64,000 nucleotides of DNA from Acinetobacter geminorum (GCF_013009345.1 NZ_JABELE010000008.1:134091-198090); one strand, 5' to 3'. Counted from the stretch's first letter, positions 7,393-17,572 are shown. Notes: generated by a model from the sequence alone, not told the origin. Numbers and translations: made by a program.

Positions 7393-8934
7393 ATGAAATA
7401 TGACTTTGAACGATCGGATAAAGCTTTTTTCGGCCATCCAAAACCATTAAAAACTTTATTTTTTACAGAGCTTTGGGAAAGATTTTCTTATTATGGTATT
7501 CGACCTTTACTCGTTCTTTATATGATTGCAATGGTTAATGACGGTGGTTTAGGTCTTGACCGTCCAACTGCAGCCGCGATTGTTGGGTTATTTGCTGGAT
7601 CTATGTATTTAATGACCGTTTTTGGTGGCTGGATTGCCGATAACTGGTTAGGTCAGGCACGATCGGTCTGGTATGGCTCTATCATTATTGCATTAGGCCA
7701 TTTATCTATTGCTCTAACCGCACTCTTTGATCAATTCTTTTTTTATTTCGGTTTAGTCCTTATTGTTATTGGCTCAGGATTATTTAAAACCTGTATTTCA
7801 GTGATTGTCGGAACATTATATAAAGCTCAAGATAGTAGGCGCGATGCTGGTTTTTCCATTTTTTACATGGGGATTAATATGGGGTCGTTTATTGCCCCAC
7901 TTATTACAGGTATATTGGCTCACGATCATGGCTGGCATCTAGGTTTTGGGATTGGCGGCCTTGGAATGTTGATTGCTTTACTTATTTTTCGTACATTAGC
8001 GATTCCACAGCTACAGTCTTTCAATCAGTTGCGCCAACAAACTGACAACTGCAATAAGCCTGTCGTAGAAAATAAAAATGCGCCTAAAATTGTATTTAGC
8101 TTTTTATTCGCAGTTGCAGTCATTATTACGCTTACCTTATTTGGTGTCATTCATATTAATCCGGTCGCGGTAGCAACTTATTTAACAATTGGGATTGGTA
8201 TCGGCATTATTGCTTACTTTGCTTATTTATTACTTTTCTTGAATTTAGAGCAACATGACAAATTTAAAATTATTATTTGTTTTGTTTTATTAGCAACATC
8301 AGCATTGTTCTGGTCTGCTTTTGAACAGAAACCAACTTCTTTTAATTTATTTGCGCAAGACTATACAGATCGTATGGTTTTCGGATTTGAAATCCCAACT
8401 GTATGGTTCCAATCAATCAATGCCCTTTTTATTATTATATTCGCTCCAATTGCAGCATGGCTTTGGGCAAGATTGGGTAAATCAAATAAAGATCCAAGCT
8501 ATATCAGTAAATTTATCATTGCATTGTTACTTGCAGCTGGCGGCTTTCTCGTTATGTCCTTTGCTAGTCGTTTCGCAATTGCTGGCGGCTTAGTTTCACC
8601 ATTTTGGTTAATTGGTACTTTGTTTTTGCTTACCATGGGAGAACTTTGTTTAAGCCCGATTGGGTTATCAACCATGACTAAACTTGCACCTGATGTGATT
8701 CGAGGCCAAATTATGGGACTGTGGTTTACTGGCTCAGCTTTAGGTAATCTCATCGCTGGTCTCATTGGCGGACACGTATCGTCAGATGGTATTGATCATT
8801 TACCGACTCTCTTTATGCGATGCGTTTTGGCATTAATTGTTGGTGCAATCGTGTTATTTTTATTAAAGAAACCTATCAATAGATTAATGAACAAAAGTAC
8901 TAGCAAAGTTCAACCTGACTTGGAAACTATATGA
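7393..8934 (+). CDS. Proton-dependent oligopeptide transporter (POT/PTR2 family)
   Basis: Inner-membrane symporter that imports di- and tripeptides with protons. The 513-residue protein has 12-14 membrane helices and the family marks: ELWERFSYYGIRPLL (ExxERFxYYG proton-coupling motif) in helix 1, GGWIADNWLGQ, and FYMGINMGSFIAPLITG (PTR2 signature). The start has AAGGATTTG upstream. Its stop overlaps the next start by 4 bases, coupling it to the aminopeptidase. The precise Dtp orthologue is not clear. Confidence 0.9.
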   Translation: MKYDFERSDKAFFGHPKPLKTLFFTELWERFSYYGIRPLLVLYMIAMVNDGGLGLDRPTAAAIVGLFAGSMYLMTVFGGWIADNWLGQARSVWYGSIIIALGHLSIALTALFDQFFFYFGLVLIVIGSGLFKTCISVIVGTLYKAQDSRRDAGFSIFYMGINMGSFIAPLITGILAHDHGWHLGFGIGGLGMLIALLIFRTLAIPQLQSFNQLRQQTDNCNKPVVENKNAPKIVFSFLFAVAVIITLTLFGVIHINPVAVATYLTIGIGIGIIAYFAYLLLFLNLEQHDKFKIIICFVLLATSALFWSAFEQKPTSFNLFAQDYTDRMVFGFEIPTVWFQSINALFIIIFAPIAAWLWARLGKSNKDPSYISKFIIALLLAAGGFLVMSFASRFAIAGGLVSPFWLIGTLFLLTMGELCLSPIGLSTMTKLAPDVIRGQIMGLWFTGSALGNLIAGLIGGHVSSDGIDHLPTLFMRCVLALIVGAIVLFLLKKPINRLMNKSTSKVQPDLETI

Positions 8935-10733
8935 GCGTTTTAACTGTTTCAGAAAAACTAGAAAAACTTCGCAAACTCATGCGTACTCAGCAGATTGATG
9001 CGTTTGTTGTGATGAGTGCTGATCCCCATATGTCAGAATATTTACCCGACTATTGGAAAGTAAGGCAGTGGCTAAGCGGTTTTAGTGGTTCTGTTGGTAC
9101 GCTAGTCGTGACTCAAAACTTTGCTGGCCTCTGGGCAGATGGTCGCTATTGGGTACAAGCAGAACAACAACTCGCTGGAACTGGCTTTGAATTACAAAAA
9201 CTGACCGGTGATGAAACTTCTACACATCTCGCGTGGATTGAGAAAAATCTACCAACTGGTTCGGTCATTTCAGTAAATGGCCAAACATTATCCATTCAAC
9301 AATTTAAGTCGCTCGAACATACTTCACGACTTAATCATTATAAACTTGAAACCCAGCAAGATTTAGTTGGAGAGATTTGGTTAGACCGTCCAGAACTTCC
9401 CTCAGAAAAAATCCATTTAATGCCTGAAGGGTTAAATGCCCTCTCACGTAAAGAAAAAATTCAGGCAATTCGCGAAAGCTTAGCTAACAAGAATATTGCG
9501 GGTCATTTTATTTCATCTTTAGATGATATTGCATGGGTCCTAAATGCACGTGGGCAAGATGTAGAATATAACCCTGTTTTTCTTTCTCATTTATATATTA
9601 ATGCAGAGCAAGCTATTCTTTTTATTGATGCTGAAAAAGTTGATGTAAGCATTCAACAAGCTTTAGCAGCCGATGGTATTGAAATTTGTAACTACGAAGA
9701 TACCGCTAAGTTTTTATCGAATATTTCTGATGCCTCAGTACTTTTAGATCCAGCCAAAGTCTCGATTTTTCATGAACAAGCCATCGCAAAAGATATTCAG
9801 GTTGTATATGACATCAATCCGAGTACACTTTTTAAATCGCGTAAGCATGAAAGCGAAATTGCTCATATCCGTCACACAATGGTTAAAGATGGAGTTGCGC
9901 TTTGCCACTTTTTCCACTGGTTAGAGAAAGCCCTTCATCATGGTGAAAGCATTTCAGAACTCACTATTGATGAGAAAATTACGGCTTTCCGTGCTCAGCA
10001 AGATGGATTTATAGGGCCGAGTTTTTCAACGATTGCTGGCTTTAATGCTAATGGTGCTCTACCCCACTACCGTGCAACTGAAGAGCACTATTCATTTATC
10101 GAAGGTGATGGTCTATTGCTAATTGACTCAGGTGGGCAATATGTAGATGGAACAACCGATATTACTCGTGTTGTTCCTGTAGGCACGCCAACAGGGCAAC
10201 AAAAACGTGACTACACATTGGTTTTAAAATGTCACATTGCCTTGGCAAAAACGATTTATCCAGAAGGTTTAGCCGCTCCTTTACTCGATTCAATTTGTCG
10301 CAATACTTTATGGCAACATGGTTTAGATTATCGACATGGAACAGGCCACGGTGTAGGCTTTGCACTTAACGTTCATGAAGGTCCACAAGTTCTTTCTTAT
10401 TACGCGCCTATTCATGCCTATAGTAAGTTGCGTGAAGGTATGATTATTTCCAACGAGCCGGGCTTATACCATGAGGGACAATACGGTATTCGTATTGAGA
10501 ATCTGGTTGCAAACAGACTTCACTCAGGGTTTGAGAAAACCTACGGCGATTTCTTAGAGTTTGAAACGCTGACCCTTTGCCCGATTCATTTAGATTGTAT
10601 CGTCGTTGACATGCTAACAAATGAAGAGAAAGACTGGTTAAATGGTTATCATCAAACTGTTCAAGAAAGACTGGCCGAACATTTATCTGGCGATGTTTTA
10701 GATTGGCTTATCTATAACACACGTAAAATTTAA
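8931..10733 (+). CDS. Xaa-Pro aminopeptidase, M24B family (long three-domain form)
   Basis: Cytoplasmic metallopeptidase that removes an N-terminal residue followed by proline. At 600 residues it is the long form with two N-terminal creatinase-like domains (about 1-300) before the pita-bread catalytic domain. Dinuclear metal ligands are visible: LLIDSGGQYVDGTTDITR (two Asp), GTGHGVG (His), ISNEPGLY (Glu) and IRIENL (Glu). The ATG overlaps the end of the peptide transporter gene (ATGA). Together they suggest uptake and breakdown of proline-containing peptides. Confidence 0.9.
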   Translation: MSVLTVSEKLEKLRKLMRTQQIDAFVVMSADPHMSEYLPDYWKVRQWLSGFSGSVGTLVVTQNFAGLWADGRYWVQAEQQLAGTGFELQKLTGDETSTHLAWIEKNLPTGSVISVNGQTLSIQQFKSLEHTSRLNHYKLETQQDLVGEIWLDRPELPSEKIHLMPEGLNALSRKEKIQAIRESLANKNIAGHFISSLDDIAWVLNARGQDVEYNPVFLSHLYINAEQAILFIDAEKVDVSIQQALAADGIEICNYEDTAKFLSNISDASVLLDPAKVSIFHEQAIAKDIQVVYDINPSTLFKSRKHESEIAHIRHTMVKDGVALCHFFHWLEKALHHGESISELTIDEKITAFRAQQDGFIGPSFSTIAGFNANGALPHYRATEEHYSFIEGDGLLLIDSGGQYVDGTTDITRVVPVGTPTGQQKRDYTLVLKCHIALAKTIYPEGLAAPLLDSICRNTLWQHGLDYRHGTGHGVGFALNVHEGPQVLSYYAPIHAYSKLREGMIISNEPGLYHEGQYGIRIENLVANRLHSGFEKTYGDFLEFETLTLCPIHLDCIVVDMLTNEEKDWLNGYHQTVQERLAEHLSGDVLDWLIYNTRKI

Positions 10734-10745
10734 TCTTCTTGTGTG

Positions 10746-10796
10746 AATAAGGCAGAATAATTTTTATTTCTAATGAAAAGCATATTCTGTCTTATT
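10746..10796. terminator. Long hairpin between the aminopeptidase gene and trpG
   Basis: AATAAGGCAGAATA (10746-10759) pairs with TATTCTGTCTTATT (10783-10796), 14 bp with one G-T pair, around a 23-base loop. There is no strong T-run after it, so it may terminate weakly or protect the 3' end. The remaining sequence to trpG (10797-11030) holds the trp promoter, but I see no leader peptide rich in Trp. Confidence 0.5.
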
Positions 10797-11030
10797 AATA
10801 CTTATCTATAATTTTAAAAAGCTCCACCTTCCCAAAGCCTTTTTTTCTGCAAATTTCTAACGAATGAAATAGTTAAACTGGTTACTTCTTTTTTTGCTAT
10901 ATTAGCCCATTAGAAAGCGGCTTCTTATTTTATATATCTAGAAAGCCCTTTCTGAAAACGGGTATCAATATGGGTAACTATTTTAGTCACTTATTAAATA
11001 TATATTAATTATCATGAGGTTAAGTTCATC

Positions 11031-11615
11031 ATGCTTCTAATGATCGACAATTACGACTCTTTTACCTACAACATCGTCCAGTATTTTGGCGAGTTGAATC
11101 AGGAAGTAAAAGTAGTTCGCAATGATCAAGTCACATTAGAGGATATTGAACGATGGCAACCAAAATATCTCGTGATTGGTCCGGGTCCTTGCTCTCCAAG
11201 TGAAGCAGGTATTTCAATTCCTGCAATTAATCACTTTGCCGGAAAAATTCCTTTGCTTGGCGTGTGTTTAGGGCATCAAAGTATTGGGCAAGCTTTTGGC
11301 GGAAAAATTGTAAGAGCCAAAACGGTGATGCATGGACGTTTATCTGATATGTACCATAGCAATAAAGGTATTTTCAGTAATCTTCCTAGCCCTTTCTCAG
11401 CAACTCGTTATCATTCATTGGTGATTGATCAGCAAACACTGCCTGATTGCCTTGAAGTAACGTGTTGGACCAATGAAGCAGATGGCTCCATGGAAGAAAT
11501 CATGGGTGTTAAACATAAGACATTGCCTGTTGAAGGTGTGCAGTTCCATCCTGAATCGATCTTGAGTCAACATGGCCATCAAATCTTTAAAAACTTTTTA
11601 GATATTTATGCATAA
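11031..11615 (+). CDS. trpG: Anthranilate synthase component II (glutamine amidotransferase)
   Basis: Class I amidotransferase that supplies ammonia to TrpE for anthranilate, and in this genus possibly also to PabB for folate. In 194 residues the triad is visible: Cys79 (GVCLGHQ), His173 and Glu175 (QFHPES), with the DNYDSFTYN start typical of TrpG/PabA. It heads the trpGDC cluster, the arrangement long known in Acinetobacter, where trpE lies elsewhere. Confidence 0.93.
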   Translation: MLLMIDNYDSFTYNIVQYFGELNQEVKVVRNDQVTLEDIERWQPKYLVIGPGPCSPSEAGISIPAINHFAGKIPLLGVCLGHQSIGQAFGGKIVRAKTVMHGRLSDMYHSNKGIFSNLPSPFSATRYHSLVIDQQTLPDCLEVTCWTNEADGSMEEIMGVKHKTLPVEGVQFHPESILSQHGHQIFKNFLDIYA

Positions 11616-11624
11616 GTGATCCCT

Positions 11625-12674
11625 ATGAATATTCAACAAGCACTTAACCATATAACAAAAAATATTCACCTGACTCAGCCGCAAATGGAAGACATTATGC
11701 GTAGCATCATGCAAGGTGAGGCAACCGAAGCACAAATTGGTGCTTTGATGATGGGCCTTCGCATGAAAGGTGAAAGTATTGACGAAATTACTGCTGCTGC
11801 ACGTGTCATGCGTGAATTTGCTATCAAGATCGATGTTAGCGATATCAAACATTTAGTTGATATTGTCGGCACAGGTGGCGATGGGCAAAACTTATTTAAC
11901 GTCTCTACAGCATCAAGCTTTGTCATTGCAGCAGCAGGCGCAACTATTGCAAAGCATGGTAACCGAGGCGTTTCAAGTAAATCAGGTTCATCTGACTTAC
12001 TTGAACAAGCGGGTATTAACCTTGATTTAGATATGCAACAAACTGAGCGCTGCATTCGTGAGATGGGTGTAGGCTTTTTATTCGCTCCAAACCACCACAA
12101 AGCAATGAAATATGCTGTCGGCCCACGTCGTGAGCTTGGTGTTCGTAGCATTTTCAATTTACTCGGCCCGCTTACGAATCCGGCCGGCGTAAAACGCTTT
12201 GTGATTGGTGTATTTTCAGATGAACTTTGCCGTCCAATTGCCGAGGTTATGAAGCAGCTTGGTGCTGAACATGTCATGGTGGTTCATTCAAGAGATGGAC
12301 TTGATGAAATTAGCCTTGCTGCTCCTACCGCTATTGCTGAACTCAAAGATGGTGAAATTACCGAATGGACGCTTAATCCAGAAGATGTCGGGATTGAATC
12401 ACAAACTTTAAATGGTTTAGTGGTAGCAGATGCTGCAGCAAGCTTAAAGCTGATCAAAGATGCATTGGGTAAAAATAAATCTGACATTGGTGAAAAAGCA
12501 GCAAATATGATTGCGCTTAATGCGGGGGCAGGTATTTATGTCTCAGGCATTACTCAAACCTATGCTCAAGCTGTTACATTCGCTCAAGATATTATCTATG
12601 GCGGACAAGCTTTAGAAAAAATGAGTGTTTTGGCTGAATTTACCAAAACATTAAAGCAATCTCAGGCAGATTAA
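11625..12674 (+). CDS. trpD: Anthranilate phosphoribosyltransferase
   Basis: Transfers phosphoribosyl from PRPP to anthranilate, the second step of tryptophan synthesis. The 349-residue protein has the PRPP-binding GTGGDGQNLFNVST motif and KHGNRGVSSKSGSSDLLE. The frame opens at a GTG at 11616, but the ATG at 11625 gives the usual N-terminus (MNIQQALNHI). It follows trpG by only 9 bases and is followed closely by trpC. Confidence 0.95.
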   Translation: MNIQQALNHITKNIHLTQPQMEDIMRSIMQGEATEAQIGALMMGLRMKGESIDEITAAARVMREFAIKIDVSDIKHLVDIVGTGGDGQNLFNVSTASSFVIAAAGATIAKHGNRGVSSKSGSSDLLEQAGINLDLDMQQTERCIREMGVGFLFAPNHHKAMKYAVGPRRELGVRSIFNLLGPLTNPAGVKRFVIGVFSDELCRPIAEVMKQLGAEHVMVVHSRDGLDEISLAAPTAIAELKDGEITEWTLNPEDVGIESQTLNGLVVADAAASLKLIKDALGKNKSDIGEKAANMIALNAGAGIYVSGITQTYAQAVTFAQDIIYGGQALEKMSVLAEFTKTLKQSQAD

Positions 12675-12683
12675 GGATTTCTC

Positions 12684-13490
12684 ATGATTAATATTCAAAA
12701 TACCATTTTAGGTAAAATTGTTGACCGTAAACATGAGGAACTTGCTGCGCGTTTAAAACAACGTAATTTGCAAGATGTTGAAGAACTAGCAAAAGCTGCG
12801 ACTCCAGTGCGTGGCTTTGCCAACACTTTAAAACATAAACGCCCTGGTGTGATTGCTGAAATAAAAAAAGCCTCTCCATCAAAAGGAATCATTCGCGCAG
12901 ACTTTAATCCTGCCGAAATTGCCCAGCAATATGAACAAGCTGGAGCAGCATGTCTATCGGTACTGACCGATGTTGATTTCTTTCAGGGTGCAGATGAAAA
13001 TATTGCTATTGCTCGTAATCATTGTGCCCTACCTGCTTTACGTAAAGACTTTCTGATCGATCCATATAATGTAGTTGAAGCACGTGCTTTGCATGCGGAC
13101 TGTATTTTATTAATTGTTGCTTGTTTGTCTGACCAGCAACTCGAAGAAATGTCAAAAACTGCGTTTGAACATCAACTTGATGTATTGGTTGAAGTTCATG
13201 ACGAAGAAGAAATGGAACGCGCTTTAAAGCTTTCTGAGCAATGTTTATTAGGTGTGAATAACCGTAATTTAAAAACGTTTGATGTGGATTTAAATACATC
13301 TATCCGTTTGAAAAAATTACTTCCGGCCTCACGTTTATTAATTACTGAAAGCGGTATTGCGACACCAGATGATGTGCGTATGATGCAAGAGCATGATATT
13401 CACAGTTTCTTGGTGGGCGAAAGTTTTATGAAACAACCCCGTCCAGATCAAGCTTTTACTGCACTTTTTGGACAACCTCAAACGGTTTAA
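12684..13490 (+). CDS. trpC: Indole-3-glycerol-phosphate synthase
   Basis: TIM-barrel enzyme closing the indole ring from CdRP. This is the monofunctional form (268 residues, no TrpF fused). Catalytic segments visible are IAEIKKASPSKG (Lys), LRKDFLID (Lys), VEVHDEEE (Glu) and LLITESGI (Glu). It starts 9 bases after the trpD stop, third gene of the operon. Confidence 0.95.
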   Translation: MINIQNTILGKIVDRKHEELAARLKQRNLQDVEELAKAATPVRGFANTLKHKRPGVIAEIKKASPSKGIIRADFNPAEIAQQYEQAGAACLSVLTDVDFFQGADENIAIARNHCALPALRKDFLIDPYNVVEARALHADCILLIVACLSDQQLEEMSKTAFEHQLDVLVEVHDEEEMERALKLSEQCLLGVNNRNLKTFDVDLNTSIRLKKLLPASRLLITESGIATPDDVRMMQEHDIHSFLVGESFMKQPRPDQAFTALFGQPQTV

Positions 13491-13499
13491 TGAAGATAT

Positions 13500-14195
13500 A
13501 TGAGTAATAAAGATTCATCGCTTTCTAAAGAGCAACAAAAGTTATTGAAGCAATTTAAAAAGCAAATCTCCAATCCTCATTCAAGCAAAATCGCAAATCA
13601 GCCTGAGTCTAAAAAAGCTCAGGCTGAGTCTGAAGAATTGGAAGATACACATCTATTTCAACAGGCTGTTGCTGGTGTTAAACGCATCAACAATAGTAAT
13701 GTTGCCGATGTAAAAACACCTCGTGCCAGAAAAGTCGACGCACAAACTCTAGCGAAGCGTGCAGCCGCAGAAGGTGGCCGTGATACCGAACACGCCGAGT
13801 TATCAGATACTCAAGCTGCTTTAAATCCGGTCGCAAGCCAAGCAACGTTAAGCTATCGCATTGCGACTCTGCAACATAAAGTTTTTGAAGACTTACAAGC
13901 AGGCAAGATGCGTTGGTTTGAAGCTGTAGATTTACACGGCTGTACCATTGAGCAAGCACGTGACGCAGTTTTACAAATTATCCAGATGGCAAAAGATGAA
14001 AATCAAAATGTTATCAAAATTGTGCATGGCAAAGGCCCAGAAGCGGTCTTAAAAACCTATGTCAACGGATGGTTACGTCAACACCGCGATGTTTTGGCTT
14101 TTGTAAGTGCTCCAGAAAATCAAGGCGGCACAGGTGCTGTTCTCGTACTGCTTAAACGAGCAGAAAAAAATCCGAAGTTCGAACAAAAAAAATGA
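13500..14195 (+). CDS. Smr-domain protein
   Basis: A 231-residue protein with a charged, low-complexity N-terminal half and a C-terminal Smr domain (about 135-225) carrying both signatures, VDLHGCTIEQA and IVHGKGPEAVL. Smr domains act as nucleases on DNA or on stalled-ribosome mRNA; which applies here cannot be told. The gene starts 9 bases after trpC and is probably on the trp transcript, although its role is unrelated. The terminator overlaps its last codons. Confidence 0.85.
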   Translation: MSNKDSSLSKEQQKLLKQFKKQISNPHSSKIANQPESKKAQAESEELEDTHLFQQAVAGVKRINNSNVADVKTPRARKVDAQTLAKRAAAEGGRDTEHAELSDTQAALNPVASQATLSYRIATLQHKVFEDLQAGKMRWFEAVDLHGCTIEQARDAVLQIIQMAKDENQNVIKIVHGKGPEAVLKTYVNGWLRQHRDVLAFVSAPENQGGTGAVLVLLKRAEKNPKFEQKK

Positions 14196-14215
14196 TCCTT
14201 TGGGATCATTTTTTT
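14187..14215. terminator. Bidirectional terminator between the Smr gene and xdhC
   Basis: AAAATGATCC / GGATCATTTT with a 4-base loop and A- and T-runs on either side. It overlaps the stop codons of both converging genes, so it serves both strands. Confidence 0.9.
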
Positions 14216-15189
14216 ACATCAAACACCTGCAATAATTGAGCAACTACTGCAATGGCAATCGTTGCAGGTTGTTTCGATGAAATCCCTTCTATACCAATAG
14301 GGCAAACTAAGCGTTGTAATGTTTCCGGAGTATAACCGCGTACTTGCATACGTTTCTCAAAAATAGCCCTTTTACTTTTTGAGCCAATCATCCCAACATA
14401 AGTAAATGGTTTTGTCGTAGGTTTCAAGGCTGCAAAACACAGTTGCAAATCTAATTGATGATCGTGAGTTAATATTAAAATTGCACCTGAACGGTCAAAA
14501 TGCTCGATCTCGGCTTCAAGTGTATCTGTCGTTAAACATTGCACCTGTTGCAGTAAATCAGATGGGAAAATATCATCACGTGGATCAATCCATTTCACCC
14601 GAACACCAATAGGCAATAAACAACGGACGATTGCTTCACCCACATGCCCCGCACCACAAATCAGCACTTGCATGGCATATGGTTGAATCTGCTGGCTAAA
14701 TTGCCATTGCTCACTGTTGGCAGAATGAAACTCGAAACTTGGTTGTTGTTCCATATCCATAATCTGCCAAGTGGATGCATACTGATTTGAGACGGTACGC
14801 CATATATGCCTTCCAGCTCGCCATGCTTGCAAACTCATGGATAAATCTGACGGGGTTACAGCGGGTGATATTTTTTCAAACAATAGCCACATCACCCCGC
14901 CACAACATTGCCCCAACCGAGCACTGAGGTTAAAGCGTTCAATACGCCTCACACAAGTTTGCAGTTCGCTTAACATTGTTTTAGCAATATCAATGGCCTG
15001 AAACTCTAAATGCCCACCACCAATCGTATCTGACTGCTGCCATTGCTGTTGCAAATTAAACCGCAATAACATTGTTGCACCAACTTCCCGTGGTGTTGAA
15101 CCATCAGCGCGGACCACTGTGACCAATACCATAGGTAGAGCATCGACTTGCCACGCTACAAAATCAGTCCACCATTGTAAATGTTGCAT
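14206..15189 (-). CDS. xdhC: Xanthine dehydrogenase accessory protein XdhC
   Basis: Binds molybdenum cofactor, promotes its sulfuration and hands it to the XdhB subunit. The 327-residue protein has the XdhC/CoxI N-terminal domain (VRADGSTPREVGATML, CCGGVMWLLFE) and a C-terminal Rossmann-type domain (VLICGAGHVGEAIV, YVGMIGSKSK). It starts 6 bases after xdhB and is the last gene of the xdhABC operon. Confidence 0.93.
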   Translation of the reverse strand: MQHLQWWTDFVAWQVDALPMVLVTVVRADGSTPREVGATMLLRFNLQQQWQQSDTIGGGHLEFQAIDIAKTMLSELQTCVRRIERFNLSARLGQCCGGVMWLLFEKISPAVTPSDLSMSLQAWRAGRHIWRTVSNQYASTWQIMDMEQQPSFEFHSANSEQWQFSQQIQPYAMQVLICGAGHVGEAIVRCLLPIGVRVKWIDPRDDIFPSDLLQQVQCLTTDTLEAEIEHFDRSGAILILTHDHQLDLQLCFAALKPTTKPFTYVGMIGSKSKRAIFEKRMQVRGYTPETLQRLVCPIGIEGISSKQPATIAIAVVAQLLQVFDVKK

Positions 15190-15195
15190 AATCTT

Positions 15196-17571
15196 CTACA
15201 TTTTAGCTTGTGGACGGTTAGCCAAAGCTTGTCCCCACCCAATCGCAATTGCACGTAAAATTTCTTCGGCAGTTGCCGGAGCATTGAGTACGAGCGGTGC
15301 ATTTTCTGGAATAGCCGCCTGTACAGCCTGACGAATTGCAGAGAAAACAGATAATGCCAACATAAATGGGGGTTCACCTACAGCTTTGGAGCGATAGATG
15401 GTATCTGCCTGATTTTGGTTATCAAACAGTTTGACATTAAAAATATGCGGAATATCAAAACTGGTCGGGATTTTGTACGTTGAAGGCGCATGGGTAAATA
15501 AGCGTCCTGCGTGCAGTCCTTGAGGCTGCCAATACAACTCTTCTGTCGTGAGCCACCCCATCCCTTGGACAAAACCACCTTCAATTTGTCCAATATCAAT
15601 TGCAGGGTTAATTGACCGTCCAACATCATGCAAAATGTCAGCACGTAATACTTTCATTTCTCCAGTTAAAGTGTCTATTGCGACCTCACTGACCGCTGCC
15701 CCATAAGCATAATAGAAAAATGGGCGCCCTAAGTGGTTGACCTGATCATAGTGAATTTCTGGCGTTTTATAAAAACCACTGTCCCATAATTGCACACGTG
15801 CCATATATGCTCGTTGAACCAAGTCAGGAAATGTCCATGAATGGCCATTCGCTGTTGAAACCATACTATCTTCAAACTGGACTTGCTCTGCGTCACTATC
15901 ACTTATGTCTGCTGCAAGTTTTGCCAGACGCTCACGAATCTTAATACAAGCATTTTGAACAGCTTTACCGTTTAGATCTGCTCCACTCGATGCTGCAGTT
16001 GCCGAAGTATTTGGCACCCGAGAAGTGTCTGTTGCAATTAAACGAACACTATCGATGGGTAAACCCAACTCATGTGCAGCAACCTGCCGTACTTTGGTAT
16101 ATAACCCCTGTCCCATTTCTGTACCACCGTGCGTAATCGCAACAGTGCCATCCATGTACACATAGACTAGTGCACCTGCCTGATTGTAATGCACGGCGTT
16201 AAACGAAATACCAAACATTAATGGGGTTAACGCAATACCACGCTTAATGATGTTATTGCTCTGATTAAAGGCATGAATGCTCTGTTTACGTTTCGCGTAA
16301 TCGCTACTTTGCAATAATTCGGCCACCAGTCGAGGAGCAACATTATCACGAACTTCTGCCCCATAATGCATGCGATCACGTCCGGCGCCAGGCTGCTCAG
16401 CAAAGAAATTACGCTGTCGAATTTCAACAGGATCACAACCTAAATAACGAGCAATGTCATCAATAATATTTTCAATGACAAACATGCCTTGCGGTCCACC
16501 AAAACCACGGTATGCCGTATTGGAGACAGTATTAGTTTTACAACGTAAGTTACGTAGCTCAACCGCATTTAAATAATAAGCGTTGCCAATATGACAAATC
16601 GCACGTTCATTCACTGGCCCAGAAAGATCAGCCGAAAAACCGCAATTTGAAGCCAATTGAACCTTCAAGCCTTGCAAAACACCACTGTCATCAAAAGCCA
16701 CAGACCACTCATAAGCAAAACCGTGACGTTTGCCTGTAGCACTCATGTCGTCATCTCGATCTAAGCGTAATTTACACGGACGGCCCGTTTTTTGTGCTGC
16801 CAAAGATGCAATGCATGCCCACTGTGCCGACTGTGACTCTTTACCACCAAAACCACCACCCATACGACGACTTTCCACACTGACCTGATGCATATTCATG
16901 CCTAATGCATGACAAATCAGTAACTGCATTTCTGTTGGATGTTGTGTCGAGCAATAAACTTTTAAGCTCTGATTTTCTTGTGGAATCGCATAGGAAATTT
17001 GCCCTTCAAGATAGAAATGCTCTTGCCCGCCCAGTTCAATAGAACCTGATAGTAGATGTGCTGCGTTTTGAAATGCCTGCTCAACTTCACCATGGCTAAA
17101 TTCTACAGGCGGTAAAACCCACGATTCTTTTTCAATCGCATCTTGAATGGTTAAAATCGGAGTTTCAGGTACATACTCAATTTTTGCTAAACGGACTGCC
17201 TGACGAGCTTGCTGATAACTCTCGGCAACAACCACAAACAAGGCTTGTCCATAAAACTCAACCTGCTCTTCGGCAAAAATCGGGTCATCTTTAACAATCG
17301 GCCCCCAATTATTTTCAACCTCGATATCTTTTGCCGAAAAAACTGCATAAACACCCTCAGCCTGACGTACGGCATCCAAATCAAACTTACTGATTTTGCC
17401 TTTGGCACAACTTGAAAATCCCACTGCCAGATGCATCGTATTTTCAAGCTCGGGTAAATCATCAATATAAGTTGCCTGTCCAGTCACATGTAAATGCGCA
17501 CTTTCATGTGGAATCGAGTCGCCTGCTTTAGCCGATTTTTTAGAAACACTGAAGTCAATCGTTTGATTCAT
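15196..17571 (-). CDS. xdhB: Xanthine dehydrogenase, molybdenum-binding subunit
   Basis: Large subunit of the cytoplasmic enzyme oxidising hypoxanthine and xanthine to urate. The 791-residue protein shows molybdopterin and substrate-site segments such as GQEHFYLEGQ, RRMGGGFGGKE, AYRGFGGPQG and the late catalytic Glu region KAVGEPPFM. The frame opens at 17592, but the ATG at 17571 has GGTGGAG before it and gives the family N-terminus. It begins 1 base after the xdhA stop, so translation is coupled. Confidence 0.95.
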   Translation of the reverse strand: MNQTIDFSVSKKSAKAGDSIPHESAHLHVTGQATYIDDLPELENTMHLAVGFSSCAKGKISKFDLDAVRQAEGVYAVFSAKDIEVENNWGPIVKDDPIFAEEQVEFYGQALFVVVAESYQQARQAVRLAKIEYVPETPILTIQDAIEKESWVLPPVEFSHGEVEQAFQNAAHLLSGSIELGGQEHFYLEGQISYAIPQENQSLKVYCSTQHPTEMQLLICHALGMNMHQVSVESRRMGGGFGGKESQSAQWACIASLAAQKTGRPCKLRLDRDDDMSATGKRHGFAYEWSVAFDDSGVLQGLKVQLASNCGFSADLSGPVNERAICHIGNAYYLNAVELRNLRCKTNTVSNTAYRGFGGPQGMFVIENIIDDIARYLGCDPVEIRQRNFFAEQPGAGRDRMHYGAEVRDNVAPRLVAELLQSSDYAKRKQSIHAFNQSNNIIKRGIALTPLMFGISFNAVHYNQAGALVYVYMDGTVAITHGGTEMGQGLYTKVRQVAAHELGLPIDSVRLIATDTSRVPNTSATAASSGADLNGKAVQNACIKIRERLAKLAADISDSDAEQVQFEDSMVSTANGHSWTFPDLVQRAYMARVQLWDSGFYKTPEIHYDQVNHLGRPFFYYAYGAAVSEVAIDTLTGEMKVLRADILHDVGRSINPAIDIGQIEGGFVQGMGWLTTEELYWQPQGLHAGRLFTHAPSTYKIPTSFDIPHIFNVKLFDNQNQADTIYRSKAVGEPPFMLALSVFSAIRQAVQAAIPENAPLVLNAPATAEEILRAIAIGWGQALANRPQAKM

Positions 17572-17572
17572 G

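Noticed and set aside
10797..11030. Tryptophan attenuator before trpG
   Set aside because: No leader peptide with Trp codons and no terminator/antiterminator pair is visible, only short weak repeats.
11675..12277. 200-codon frame antisense to trpD
   Set aside because: Pure shadow of the trpD codons, rich in Ser/Pro/Thr, with no ribosome site.
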